A DNA stretch of 64,000 nucleotides from Lasiosphaeria ovina (lineage: Eukaryota > Ascomycota > Sordariomycetes > Sordariales > Lasiosphaeriaceae), in assembly GCA_033439765.1 (NCBI GenBank), contig JAULSN010000003.1:4960001-5024000 (forward strand), in the 5' to 3' direction. A model generated the notes under the pieces. The model was not told the origin of the DNA, did not search any database, and saw only the letters and a list, made by a program, of their open reading frames with translations. A program made the translations under genes and the position numbers. Below, in pieces: positions 10,530 to 21,888 of the stretch. How positions within the stretch are numbered: the stretch's first letter is position 1; every line of letters starts with the position of its first letter.

Positions 10530-12278
10530 ATGAGGCTTATCAACTCTAGCACATGCAAGCTCGAGGAGTTCTTCGAGCCTACCATTCCTCCCTATGCTAT
10601 CCTGTCTCACACGTGGGAAGCCGACGAAATCACACTTCAAGAGTTTACCCTGGCACCTGGGAATCGAAACATTCTATCCAAGCGCGGATACGTCAAGGTC
10701 GCTGCTTCCTGTAGGGTCGCTGCCCTCCAAGGCTTTGCCTACATTTGGGTGGACACCTGTTGTATCGACAAGACGAATCCTGCCGACCTCTCAGAATGCA
10801 TTAACTCCATGTTCAAGTGGTACCAAGACTCTGCTATATGCTATGCGTACCTGTCCGACATCGACTGGCAGCGTTCTGGGGGGCAGCAGTACGATAACGA
10901 AGAACAAGCGTTCTCAACGTGCAGGTGGTTCAAGCGCGGTTGGACCCTCCAAGAACTCATTGCTCCCTCCAGTCTCCACTTCTACGATGTGAATTGGAAC
11001 CGGATCGGGTCAAAACGATTGCTGCGGCACTCGATCTCTAAAGTCACCCAGATTGACGAGATCGTGCTCAATAATTCGGATGCGCTCCACGGCGTCCCCG
11101 TGGCCAGACGCTTGTCCTGGGCAGCTACCAGGAGCACTCAACGGATCGAGGACCGAGCTTACTCGCTGCTCGGTATATTCAACGTCAACATGCCAATGCT
11201 GTACGGGGAGGGGGACAGGGCTTTTCTCCGGCTGCAGCACGAGATCGTCGCACAGAGCCCCGACCTTTCCATTTTGTGCTGGGATGCGAGCCATATCTCG
11301 GGCCAGTACCTTAGCATGTTCTCGCCCTCTCTCGACTTATTCCTTGGATGCCACAATATTCGCCGGAAGGAGAACATCTTTGGATCCACTTTTTTATCAT
11401 CGGCGGTCATTAATTTCAACAAGGCCACGATCGATTTGGGCGAGCTGACTCTGAACGTCTGGAGCACTACATCTGGGATACATTGTTACTCGCTGCGTCT
11501 GCCTTTTCAAAGTGGAGACGGCGAAGCCGAGTCAAACTTTTTCCTTCGAAAGATTGGGCCAGGTCTCTTTGTCCGAATACCCCCGCTTAGCGCTGTACGG
11601 ACTGTCGAAGCCTCTGAACACCCAATACCGTCAACACCAGACAATAATGGTACAATCAATGGATACCGGGCGGCCAGAACCCCTTCACCCGGAGATCTCC
11701 GAATTGTGGAAAGAGTTCAAGTGATGCCAACTCCTCATCAGGCCAATTTCGCACGTCTCAACATCAGCCACCTCTACAGCGTACACGTGCAAACGGAGCA
11801 ATCGATAATAGCGCATGCCGAACCATCTGAGGCTTGGTGCGCAGCAAACTCGTGCTTTCTGCTGCACGGCCAACCCGAGTTTACGGGTTGTTTACGGGTG
11901 ATGGCTGTAGACGACAACTCATCGAGCGGAAAGATGCTAGGTCACGCATTTCACGCGACCTTTCGTGTGGAAAAAATACAAAGGCAGGGTAAGGCGGAAA
12001 TCGCCACGCATCTTGGGTTCGGGAAACCCGACAAGTCGCTAATCACCTACCCTCGGCATGCTGTTCTGGGCGAGGGCATCAATCTTGGCTGGGCTACAAC
12101 TTTGGGATCGCTAAAGATTGTTTCGGACAAGGCGTATTTGGGCTATTCATGGGATAATAATGTCAGATATGAGATAAGTCTCCAGGTTTCGATGAGCTGG
12201 GAACAGAGATTCTGGTGTGGTTCAAGTGTCTTTTGGGTCATAATTTCCGCTAAGTTTTTGAAGGATCTAAAGCAATGA
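10530..12278 (+). CDS. HET-domain protein 1 (heterokaryon-incompatibility type)
   Basis: Intronless frame of 582 codons from ATG 10530 to TGA. The N-terminal HET domain is complete: YAILSHTW at residues 22-28, YIWVDTCCID at 71-80, AYLSDI near 106-111 and CRWFKRGWTLQELIAP at 131-146, followed by EDRAYSLLGIFNVNMPMLYGEG. This is the common short-N-terminus HET class. HET domains trigger a cell-death reaction when non-self is sensed during hyphal fusion. The C-terminal ~330 residues have no motif I recognise. The gene converges with the broken NLR gene and sits between two direct repeats of ~130 bp, suggesting mobility or recombination at the locus. Confidence 0.93.
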   Translation: MRLINSSTCKLEEFFEPTIPPYAILSHTWEADEITLQEFTLAPGNRNILSKRGYVKVAASCRVAALQGFAYIWVDTCCIDKTNPADLSECINSMFKWYQDSAICYAYLSDIDWQRSGGQQYDNEEQAFSTCRWFKRGWTLQELIAPSSLHFYDVNWNRIGSKRLLRHSISKVTQIDEIVLNNSDALHGVPVARRLSWAATRSTQRIEDRAYSLLGIFNVNMPMLYGEGDRAFLRLQHEIVAQSPDLSILCWDASHISGQYLSMFSPSLDLFLGCHNIRRKENIFGSTFLSSAVINFNKATIDLGELTLNVWSTTSGIHCYSLRLPFQSGDGEAESNFFLRKIGPGLFVRIPPLSAVRTVEASEHPIPSTPDNNGTINGYRAARTPSPGDLRIVERVQVMPTPHQANFARLNISHLYSVHVQTEQSIIAHAEPSEAWCAANSCFLLHGQPEFTGCLRVMAVDDNSSSGKMLGHAFHATFRVEKIQRQGKAEIATHLGFGKPDKSLITYPRHAVLGEGINLGWATTLGSLKIVSDKAYLGYSWDNNVRYEISLQVSMSWEQRFWCGSSVFWVIISAKFLKDLKQ

Positions 12279-12298
12279 GACATACCACCCCTATTCAG

Positions 12299-12431
12299 AA
12301 ATAAGGCATTCGAACTGGGCCGTGGTCGTGGGGTCTGCGTCCCCCCCCTCATTTTCTCGGTTCCCGTTTTTATTGCCCTGGTCGGTCGTCATCCCCCCTG
12401 ATGATCTCGCCGCCTAGATATTCTCGCCGAG
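12299..12431 (+). repeat. Direct repeat copy B, downstream of the HET gene
   Basis: Second copy (~133 bp) of the repeat at 10030-10156, same orientation, starting 21 bp after the HET stop. It is separated by about 80 bp from the end of the NLR pseudogene. Confidence 0.7.
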
Positions 12432-12512
12432 GGTGCGACAGATAACAACTCTCTGGGGGACTGCACTTGCGGACCAGCGCCAACCAGTCCGGCATCCATC
12501 CGGGATTCCGCT

Positions 12513-15500
12513 TCAGATTGACCAGAAGCAAACCAGGTTGTCAAAGTCGACGCTATCCAGCTCCCGCGGTTCCTCGTTGGGGAGGATATCTTGGTGAAGA
12601 ACCTTGGCTCATTCCACCCAGCGATTTCCCAACTCGATGTTCTACTCGCCGCCCGTGGAAATCATGTGAATGCGCGCAGGAATGACGAGCGAGCCGACTC
12701 GTTCTTGTACCACTGTCGGTCTCCCCAGATTGTGAGGGCGCGGTCGAGACAGTTCCTAGGCTGTGTTTATTGTTAGTAAATTTATTTTTCTCTCTAGAGT
12801 GTGAAGTGAGTCTTGAGTAGGTAGGTACTTACTGTGCCATGGTATTTTCGCCACGCCTAATGCAATGTTCAGCCATCTTGTGACATGCGCCGACCGCGCG
12901 ATGGTTAAAGCGCCCCAGGGTTGATTCATATTGCTCAAGACAGTCCTTGTGTATTTGAAGAGACGCGTCCCAGAGTTTGCTAGCAGCCTCGTGATTGCCT
13001 TGGGCCTCTACGCGCATTGCTTTGCTTGATCGTACGTTGCCGAGGGCGTGCAGCACCTTTCCGGTTCTGCCAAATTTACGGCGTCAACACGTATTTCTGG
13101 AGACCACCCCTTTCCCCTGAGTTCTTTCTTCGACGGCTTACTTGTAAGACACTCTGTCTAACTTGCCGTGTAGTTTCTCGCATTGTAGTAGGAGGTTAGT
13201 TAGCGTCTTGTCCGCGTCATCAAGCTCGCCCCGGATCCAATACGCTAGGCCCAAATTACACACGGGGAAGCCGAACTCGTCCGGGTCCACGTCGATAGAC
13301 TTGAGCATCTTGACGCTCTGCTTGAAATACTCGGTGGCCAGCGCAAATTTGCAAACCATCATATACGCAATGCCCATCTGGCTGTGAGCAAAAGCCAGCC
13401 TGAGATCCGGCGCCTTGCCCTTGGCGGCTTCGGCTTTCCGTATGTTGAGGCAAAGAATGTTGTGCTCTAGACAAGCCTGAGCGTCGTTTGTCTCGTTGGA
13501 CAAGGCACCCATGCAGAGGTGCATATCGCTGATCAGAGGCTCCTGCGTAATGTTACATTAGTCGCACAACGAGATGGCCAATCTCAAGTACGGCTTCCCT
13601 TCGTGCGAGAAGCCGCGTTCGCAGAGATACCTAGTCATAGTACATATTAGCAAACCTCGAGCAAAAGCTTTTCGAGTGCCAGTTCTGCCATGTCAAGTCA
13701 AGCGATGGATGGAGGCTGTGTAACATCAAACTCACACTGCCGCCTCGTTCAAGAGAGTAGGGAATCGAGGGTCCACGTCGGCGAGATCCCAGGACTCCGA
13801 ATACTCGATGTAGAGCTGGTAGAATCGCTCCAGGTGCGGCAGAAACTCCTCGCACACTGACCACCTCTGGAATTTCTGACTGCAGTGGTCGCCGGGAGGC
13901 CACACCTCAACTAGAAGCGCAACGGTGTCTTTGAATGTCTGGTAGCGATTTACCTCGTCGATACGGGTACGGACATTTGCCTGGATCAAACGGTGAATCC
14001 ACAATTCCTTCTTTTGGATATTCCGCTTGATGATGGAACACGAGAGAAGCTCGTAGCGGGCGCTCTCAAACTCTGAGGCAGACCAGCGTACGCTCCATTT
14101 CTTTTTCTTCGGCGCTTTGGGGTCTACAAAAATGTAATCCTGAACGCGGTCTGGGTTCAGAAAGGCCAACAACCGAAGTAGCCTCACCGCCTTATCGCCG
14201 AGCCCCTGGAAGCTGTAAGCAGTGGCTAGCGTGTACCTGTATCGGCGTTCTTGAATCGCGTTGCTGATGCCGTGAATCTCGGCGTATCCGGCGTCGTTAG
14301 CATAGAGGTTCATGAACTCTCGGATCGAGAGATGGCGGCGACGAATGAAACCAGCCATCTGCGTCATAGCCAACGGCAAGCCGTCAAGGTGGTTCGCCAA
14401 CTCTAAGGACGCACTGTCCTCGTCGTCGTTTATGGTGCCGCTTCCCTGGTTGGCATGGTGCGTCTGCGTTGCGACGAGTTTGCGAAGAAGACTCGCCGAG
14501 TTGGCTGCCGACAATGGTTCAACGTCGGCTCCCGATCCGTTGGAGAAGAAGTGCTCCTTTTCGTATGGATCACGGCTCGTCACCAACACTGAGCCGTTTC
14601 CGTGGTACGGCACGTAGTTGGTGATGACATCCAAATTACCGGCGTTGTCGAAGATGAGCAGCCAGTTGCCCCCGTTTTTGCCACCGTCATCTTGGCTGTT
14701 CTTTGGTCTCGTCAGCCAAGCCTTGGCCAACTCCATGCTTGAATCGAGGCTATCGGCCTCCTCGGCGGACTGCAGCCCTAGCACGGTCGCGATGCGGCCA
14801 AAGTCCGACGCGAGTTGTGAGACGCCTCCGGCCTCGCGCCAGAAGATGGCGTCAAAGTTGTCTCTCCGTGAATGAGCGTGTTCCACCGCTAGGTCTGTCT
14901 TCCCGATGCCGCCCATGCCGCACACCGCGAAAAGCCGTGTGCTCTGCACGTTCCCTGCATCAGCCGGAGCCACTCTCGGAAGGAGATTTTGATCCATTAG
15001 CTTCAGGAGGTCGTCTCGGCCCACAAAGTCCAGATTCAGAGACTGGGAAAGCATGAAGCAGGGATGGTTACTTGTTCTCGCTTCCAAGAGATTCTCAGTA
15101 CTACTGTTTGAGATGAGATGCAGACGCAATGGAAGCCTGAGAGAAGTCGGAGGAGCGGGTTTATCTTCGCGCAGCTTCTTCCCGGGTCCGTTGTCTTGTG
15201 CAGTCTTTAGGGGCGCGATGGGGGCGAGGTTGAAGGGGTTGAGGGTGTCTGTCATTGGAAGCTCCATGGCAGCTGACGCCATACCCAGCCGATCTCTCCA
15301 CTTATCTCCTATGGACACCTTTCTGTTAGCGGGACCTGTGTGCCGATCAGTTCTCTATAGGCATTTCTGTCCAAATGCAATCTATCTCAAGTTTACATAC
15401 CGGCCAAGTCCTTTAGCAAGGAGCGAAGGAAGTCATGTGCCGAGTAGGTGTTGTTGTGCAGCAAAGGCAGTTTGCAGAGCTCGCCATGGGATAGGTGGAC

Positions 15501-16594
15501 CCCAAGTAGGTGTTCGACTTGGGACGAGACCGTTGCAAGCTGCTCATCGACAATGGCCTATAGCATAGAAAATAGATTATAAAAAGATAAGTTGCCATGC
15601 CGTCTGGGGATAGATATGCCAATTTAGACTTGCCTTGGTTCTCTTGCTAAATAGTCTGGACATACCAGACTTGCCAGAGCCCGCATCCTCGAAAACAGAT
15701 AGGACGAGAATAGCCACGATTTGTTCAAAAGCTGCTGCCAGATTGGCGAGTTGAAAGACATCGCGCTGCGGCAATTTCGAGACCTGCTTATGCGCCGCAA
15801 TGCTGGCACAGCTGTACAGCACTTGGTTGTGCCGAAGCAGCGTATCTTGATCAGTTGCGCTTGAATGAGGCGTTCCCATGAACAAGATTCCCGACAAACA
15901 CTGTACGACCAATTTGAAGCGTGGATCCTGGGCGTTTTGGTGTGCGAGCAAAAGCGCCTAGGGAGTAGGAGATATTAGGGGAGTTAAGAACACCAAATGA
16001 GTGGATATTGGATGGAGAGATGTCGGATGGATGGGCATTTGAATCGGTACCGACCTTTCTGAGCAGCACGCCGCCAATAGAGTGAGCGACAAAGATGATG
16101 GGTCTGTTGGGAAACTGAATATGTGTTAACTACTTTGCTGCCGCCGTCTTCAAGGGGCGGTAGGAGCGGGTAGCTGCCTAGGTCATTACTTCTGTCGCGA
16201 GCCTCGCCAACTCTTCGGCCAGGTCGTTTCCCGTTTTGAGGAAGACCTCCCAAGAGAACTCCTCAGACGGTTCAAGCGGCGGCTGATAGGTGTACATGTT
16301 GAAGCGGGAGATGCCGGTGGACGAGTTCGCGGAAGAGGCTGCTCCTGCTCGCTCAAACTTGTTGCTCATGCCCCAGGCGCTGACAGGAGGCGTATGGTAT
16401 CCAGGGACAGCAACGACACTATGAAAGAATGCATGAGCGGCGGTAATCAACACAGACGATAACTAGTCGGCGGGGCATCCGACTCACTTGGTTTCAACTT
16501 GGCTATGATCATGTTCACCCAACTGCACGACATCGCTCAGACTCAGAGAAGGCGACGGGAAACTGGATTGGGAGGAAGGCGTGTTGACTCGCAT
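12513..16594 (-). pseudogene. NLR-type gene (alpha/beta hydrolase - NB-ARC - TPR), apparently broken
   Basis: The gene reads leftward from ATG 16594. Exons: 16594-16488, 16418-16190, 16114-16055, 15957-15634, 15557-15401, 15308 to about 13734, then TPR exons (about 13632-13142, 13066-12840, 12755 on). Residues 36-50 (VVAVPGYH) and the elbow AHSIGG with Ser124 mark a lipase-like effector. GMGGIGKT (about residues 423-430), LLIFDNAGNLD and VLVTSRDP mark an NB-ARC switch, and a TPR sensor follows. The family acts in fungal non-self recognition and cell death. An in-frame TAA (13560-13558) interrupts a TPR helix. The C-terminus has a TGA (12664-12662), a frame change, and two further stops before the recognisable end DFDNLVCFWSI. 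The intron at 15633 begins with GC (AG/GCAAGT). A 63-nt intron could avoid the TAA but not the terminal lesions. Confidence 0.8.
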
Positions 16595-16924
16595 ATTGAG
16601 GATGGTACAGTTTGAGCACCCAAGGCGGCTTGCTAGTGATGGACGGTGTATGCAATTGCAGAAGGTGAATAGACGCTTCAATATGAATCGTTGTTTGCGA
16701 TGATGCGGTCGGCGCGAAAATAGCTGCTGGGGATGAGGTGGAAAGCCGACAGCGCCGAGTTTTGGTGGAAGGCACAAGTGAACCTTCGCAGTAAAACATC
16801 CATGTATATGCACGGTACATCAAGAGCCGCATGACGATACTCTCTCTCGACAGAGCCGCATCCTGCTGTCCGGGCAGGGGGAAGGCGCCTTGTGGACAGG
16901 CTAGTACGCTTGGTCAGCACTGGT

Positions 16925-17942
16925 CTATCTGTACATGAGGCGGTCTAGAACCGAGGCCGGGACTACGAGACACCAAGTCGCTTGGGAATCGCCTGAAGGG
17001 TGTGACAACTCACGAGAAGAACTGGGGTCGACAGAGTCAACAGCCTTGAAGACCAACACCTCATCGGCGTCTTGCACAGGGAGCCAGTACCATTTCTGCT
17101 TGTTGTTGATATGGATCATGCAGTTTTCAGTAACGAAGGAGGGATATATGATATCGGTGGGAACAAGATCGACTTGGTCCACCGTGGTGGCATCGCAAAT
17201 GGCCAAAGGTCAGTCTTGAACCGGGACTTGACATGGTCTCCAAACACTACAAGGAGTGGCTCATTCTTAATCCGACGTAGGCACGCCCAAAAAGGACTCT
17301 ATAATGCGGGTCACTAACGTGATGATTTGGGATCTTGCCTGGAGGATCGTTTCTGCAACGTCTTTGAACATGTCACGAATGATGGTCTTCGCAGCATCAG
17401 AGGTTACATCTGGACAGCCTCAATGAGAAGATGGACTTGGATGTGTGTGCGTGGCTTGTGACGGGGAGAGAGAATACGGGAGATGTACCGACATGTCAAC
17501 AAACTGGGCTGAGGTCGGGTTGGAAGTTTACCGACGAAGTATGGGAACCCCCGCGCAACAGGGTTTATTGTTAGCTGAGCGGTGTTGCCCTCAACCTGTT
17601 CTTCCCAACTGGCGGGAAGGCGGAATAGGTACTAACTTGGTAGTCCAAAGCCCGAACATGTTTTGCTCCCAAAGCCTCCAGGAAATGCTTCTCTAGCTCT
17701 CGACAGTATATATCCTGGACCTTTGTATCATCCACGAAATCCGAAGCCGACATGGTGGACTTTAAACGATGGATCTCGAACACTTCAACGTTGAGAGAGG
17801 GTAGCGGGTCTTGGGACCGCATGTCTCGAACTCGGACCTTGCACGGCAAGTGCTTGACGTTGTGTCGGTCAATGCCTTGTTTTGGGTAATGATGGAACAT
17901 GTAGGGCTTCACCGTCTCCCACAGTTCGTGTGGGAGCAGCAT
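16925..17942 (-). pseudogene. AsaB/CmcJ-like oxidoreductase gene, fragmented
   Basis: The N-terminal exon (17942-17637) contains VRVRDMRS and FVDDTKVQDIYCRE, and the downstream part has PLAICDATTVDQVDLVPTDIIYP and WYWLPVQDADEVLVFKAVDS. These match, in order, the conserved blocks of the fungal hydroxylase/desaturase family that includes AsaB and the CmcJ-type proteins, often found in secondary-metabolite clusters. The central part is recognisable (SDAAKTIIRDMFKDVAETIL at about 17395-17336). I could not join the blocks with plausible introns. TGA 17212-17210 stands directly before PLAICDA, where relatives have a sense codon, and the last block (17000-16925) departs from the family. I therefore call it broken; an unusual exon structure remains possible. 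Confidence 0.55.
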
Positions 17943-18993
17943 GAGCGAGAGTCTGGAGTGGGGCTGGGAGTTCAAAGTCACCTACCCAGGTCATCCTGGT
18001 ATTTCCCGAGGCCTTCAGTCATGCTGGGCGGTGAAGAACAAGGAAAGGTGATAAAATGGGCCACCAAGTAAGGTAATTACTCGCGAATGCTGCTGTTTTG
18101 AACATGGACCAGCTCCAACTGAGGCGTGGACTGGAAAGCGTCCCCGGCTGGAGTATAGTTGGGCATCTAAATCTGTAATGAACTGAGCCCGCCCTGTGGT
18201 ATAATTATGCTGACACGGTCAGCCCATGGATTCATTCCTTTCAGAATCCGGTGTAGACAGTTTCTAGGCAGGGCAACAACTGCGGGAGGGAATCGAGCGC
18301 AAAAAATGGGACCCTCGTCCTAACTGGCCGCAGCTACTCCGACCCCACCTCCTGCCCGTGGAAAGCCTGTGTACTGTATGTCGGGTACTGTGGAAAATGC
18401 ACGTCTAAGGCAAGGGTGATCCCCAATGCAATAAAGTGCGAAACCCATTCCCGTGCATGTTTGAAAGTTCAGGTTCGTCACCGGCTGCACCTCAGGTTAC
18501 CAGACCGAGAACCATGTGCATCTTCGTCCATACCTAATTAAACCCCGTAAAAGCGGGGTCAGCATCATACCAGGCGGGCAAGCAACCTTGTGATTGCTAG
18601 GACTTGGTTGCACGGTTTCGGAAATTGAACTAAGCGCCTTTGCGCCCGATGCCTGACCAAACAACTCCCCGGCCAACTGTGCAGCAGCCCGCCTCTGGGT
18701 CCGAAGGCAGACAGAGATTCTCGCAAAGTGGTGCATTTCACCTGAGCAACACCACACCAGAAGCAACGCACACATCCGAGGCCGGAATACGGGAGTCCCA
18801 GAACATACATTCCCAACCACACTGGCACCCACCTACCTGCCTTGATTTCGAGTTGCCAAGCGCCGCGCCCAAGGCCAGGAGATATCCAGGACGCTGTTCA
18901 GTGAATATCGCCTTGCCTGGGTCTGTTCTCACTAGGCATTGGACTCTATTCACTAATACTTCTACCGGGACCGACCCGTTTACCAGGCTAGAC
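17943..18993. other. Intergenic, divergent promoter between AsaB-like and amidase remains
   Basis: About 1 kb between the divergent AsaB-like (-) and amidase (+) remains. A plus-strand frame of 193 codons begins at 18640, but before 18994 it has no family character. I treat the stretch as promoter/leader DNA. Confidence 0.4.
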
Positions 18994-21531
18994 ATGTCTA
19001 CTGATGTCGAAATTGCCGTTGGGGATGCCCGATACGTGCTGATCCCCAACTCAGAGGCATGTCTCGATACCGCTTCTCGCTATCGGCTGTTGCTAATTGA
19101 ATATGTTTGCCGTGGTTTAGAATTTCCTTTCCCATATCGGCTCCGAAACCGATGCGCACACCTTGGCACTTGCGTACCCAACCACCGCCGGCTAGCACAT
19201 CACTCAGTCGGCTCTCCGTGAGTTCCGCAACAACGTGCTCGACCTCGACGATGTTTCCCGACCCGAGTTTTATACAAACCTTGTGTTTGTATGAGCCAAG
19301 GAATCAGACCTCCATATCGCGCCTGATGCCGTCCAGGAGCTGGCTGTATGGCGGGTCAATACCTGCCATTACGTTGCAAGCAACCCGACCACCAAGCCTG
19401 TTGCCCCAGGGCCCTATGTCTTCCATGACGGCAAGACTTGGCAGCCATGGAAGGTCTACCGTGACTCCCACGCATGCTTCATGATCTCGTTCAAGCCCTC
19501 GGCGGATAATTCAGGCAGATGAGTCATGCCATATAACCCCTACGCAAGACGAATATGGTAGACTAACTCTTCTTTACGCTGGATGCTGTTGATGCTCCGC
19601 GTGGCGGTATCGACGGCAGGGTTATTGTGCCATCCCGTTGCTATTATAAGCCTTCCAAAGCCCGCCCGCTGGATGGCGCTAGGATCAGTATCAAGGATAA
19701 TTTCGACATTGCAGGCCATAAGACGACCCTTTGTAACCGTGCTTGGACCGAACTCTATCCCGCCAAGACCAAGAATGCGGCATGTGTTCAGACGCTCATC
19801 GACGCCGGGGCTATCATCGTCGGCAAGGTGAAGCTCCAGGCCATGATCATGCGAGAAGAGCCCCTGGAATGTGTCGAGTTCACAGCTCCCTTCAATCCTC
19901 GGGCCGACGGATACCAGGTTCCCTCTGGAAGCAGCCACGCCAGCGCCGCTGGGATCGGTTCGTACGACTGGCTTGATTTCTCTGTGGGATCTGACAGTAG
20001 GCGATGCCCTTGAACAACTTATTGCCGAGTAAATGAACCTGCTAATGCGCCATGGCTAGCCAATGGAAGTGGTCGTAAGCCAGCTTCTTACAACGGATGC
20101 TTCTCGATTCGTCCATCAACAGGCATTCTGAACCGGGATGGAGTCGTTGGCTATTTCCCGTACATACCACCATGCGTCCGTCCCTTGGAGACTGGAAAAG
20201 AGAGTTTACTAACCTTGTGCGTGTTTGTTTCAGCGAGTTCGACATGCCCGTATTCTTCGGCAGAGACGTCTCCAGGTTCTCCGAGTTCATCTCGGTGTGG
20301 TACGGTGATGCGCCCATGCTTCGCGCTCCTTCTGAGGTTCGACCCATCCAGACAACCCCTGATCAAGCATCCCTATGTGCTCATTGTTTCTCATAGCCGC
20401 AGCGCGTCGAAGTCCTATACCCAGCGGACTACCTCCCCACGGAAAATCCAGCTCAGACTGCTCTGATCGACAAATTTGTTGCTGGCCTTGAGTCAGCTCT
20501 GCACGTCAAGAAAATCGGCGTTTCTCTTGCCGAATTGTGGAAGCAAGATCTCCCTGATGGCGCTGGGAATGCTGATATTGGAACATATCTTGAAACTGTA
20601 TGTTGTAGACCCCATTAGTCGTCTAAGTGATATTCAGCATGTATGCATGTATGCATGTATGCATGTATGTATGCTGACTTGCCACACGCAGGCTGGTATC
20701 TACCCCTTCTATCATGACCAGTATTATAGCCTCGGCGATTTCCGTAAGGAATACAAGGAGAAATACGGGAAACCCCCCTTCATCCACCGAGCTTTGCACT
20801 GGCAATGGTGAGTTGAGCCGCCCTTACACTTAGATAGTAGGTACTGTGCTGCCTTGAAAACTAATTACTGATACGCGAGGGGGATAGGGAGGTGGGCAAG
20901 GCGATCTCACAGGAGGAACGGGATGAATGCTGGCGCCGTTCCGAGGTTTACCGGCACTGGATTGTTGACAAAGTCTTTGTCGCGGGAGACAAGGATGTCG
21001 TCAGAATCATGGTTCTTCCTATCGAGGTTGGCAAGCCAAACTACCGTGATGCCGAACTCCCGTACGTTTATTTTCCCCTCCTGCACCACGATTGCTAGTG
21101 CTGACAGAGTTTTCACAGGCCATATTCCTTACTGAGCGGCTACGCTGCTCTAAACATGTCACCGATGACGCGATCACCCGAGGTCACCGCTCCAGGTGCG
21201 TGGTTCCTTTTTTTCCTTTGTTCTTTCTTTATTTTCTTCTTGTCAAAATGCAAATTGACGAACGAGAGGCTTACTGATGGGTTTCAAATTACAGTCGGTG
21301 ATATTCCTTACCTCTCCACCGTTACCGAGAGAGAAGAGCCGCTTCCTATCGCAGTCTCGGTCATCGGAGCTCCAGGTAACTAGTCCCAAAATGAGAAGCT
21401 TCATAATAATGCCATCCCACTAATAATATATGGCATCAGGGACCGACCTCATTCTCGTTGATTTGGTAGAAAAGGGCATGAAAGGTGCAGGCCTACCGGT
21501 CACGGTGAAGACGGGACGCTCGATGTACTGA
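18994..21531 (+). pseudogene. Amidase-signature gene with decayed 5' part
   Basis: The 3' two thirds splice cleanly through eight introns (exon ends 19996, 20159, 20336, 20597, 20807, 21061, 21195, 21375). They encode an amidase-signature enzyme with Lys in ARISIKDNFDIAG, VPSGSSHASAAG, and the nucleophile loop GSDTNGSGRKPA formed across the first of these introns. The product would hydrolyse a carboxamide. The N-terminal domain, from ATG 18994, is recognisable (SHIGSETDAHTLALAYP, LAVWRVNTCHYV, GPYVFHDGKTWQPWKVYRD). It carries in-frame TAG 19193-19195, TGA 19292-19294 and TGA 19520-19522, and the reading phase changes between 19522 and about 19600. A shorter product starting near 19627 would still have the catalytic residues. 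The gene converges with the glutamine synthetase-like remains. Confidence 0.75.
20638..20674 (+). repeat. ATGC/ATGT tetranucleotide repeat in an amidase intron
   Basis: About nine tandem copies of the tetramer GCAT/GTAT-type unit lie inside the intron 20598-20691. Confidence 0.7.
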
Positions 21532-21888
21532 AGATACCTAGGCATGCCTCTCATCAAAATTATTTCGTGATCCTTTGTTCCCGGTGGGATAGGAGATGTG
21601 AATGTGTGTGTGTGTGTGTGTGTGACAGTCCCTTTTTTCAACAATTGAGGAATCTAACACCATACTACACTGCATTTTTTACTTCTCACTGCCCCCCCTT
21701 ACAAGGGTATACTTTGCGGAGACATTAAATAACGCCTTTGAAGTCTGCTAATAACGCCATGCCCTAGTGATTACTGAACAAGTGTAGAAGCCTCGTCTTG
21801 CACCAACACAGCAAAACACTGCATACCTACACGGTAATTATTACTGTAGAACTAAGTGTTCATGCTCGCCCCTGGTCTCAACGGATGA
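21532..21888. other. Intergenic, convergent, with a TG microsatellite
   Basis: 3' flanks of the amidase and glutamine synthetase-like remains. A (TG)n tract of about 22 bp lies near 21603-21625. No gene is seen. Confidence 0.5.

Noticed and set aside
13558..13560. A 63-nt intron (GTACTT...GATCAG) that would skip the TAA in the NLR gene
   Set aside because: It would delete a TPR helix that the readthrough frame preserves at the expected spacing, and its donor is weak. It cannot be excluded without RNA data.
18640..18993. N-terminal extension of the amidase frame from ATG 18640
   Set aside because: The stretch before 18994 has no resemblance to the family and reads like leader DNA.
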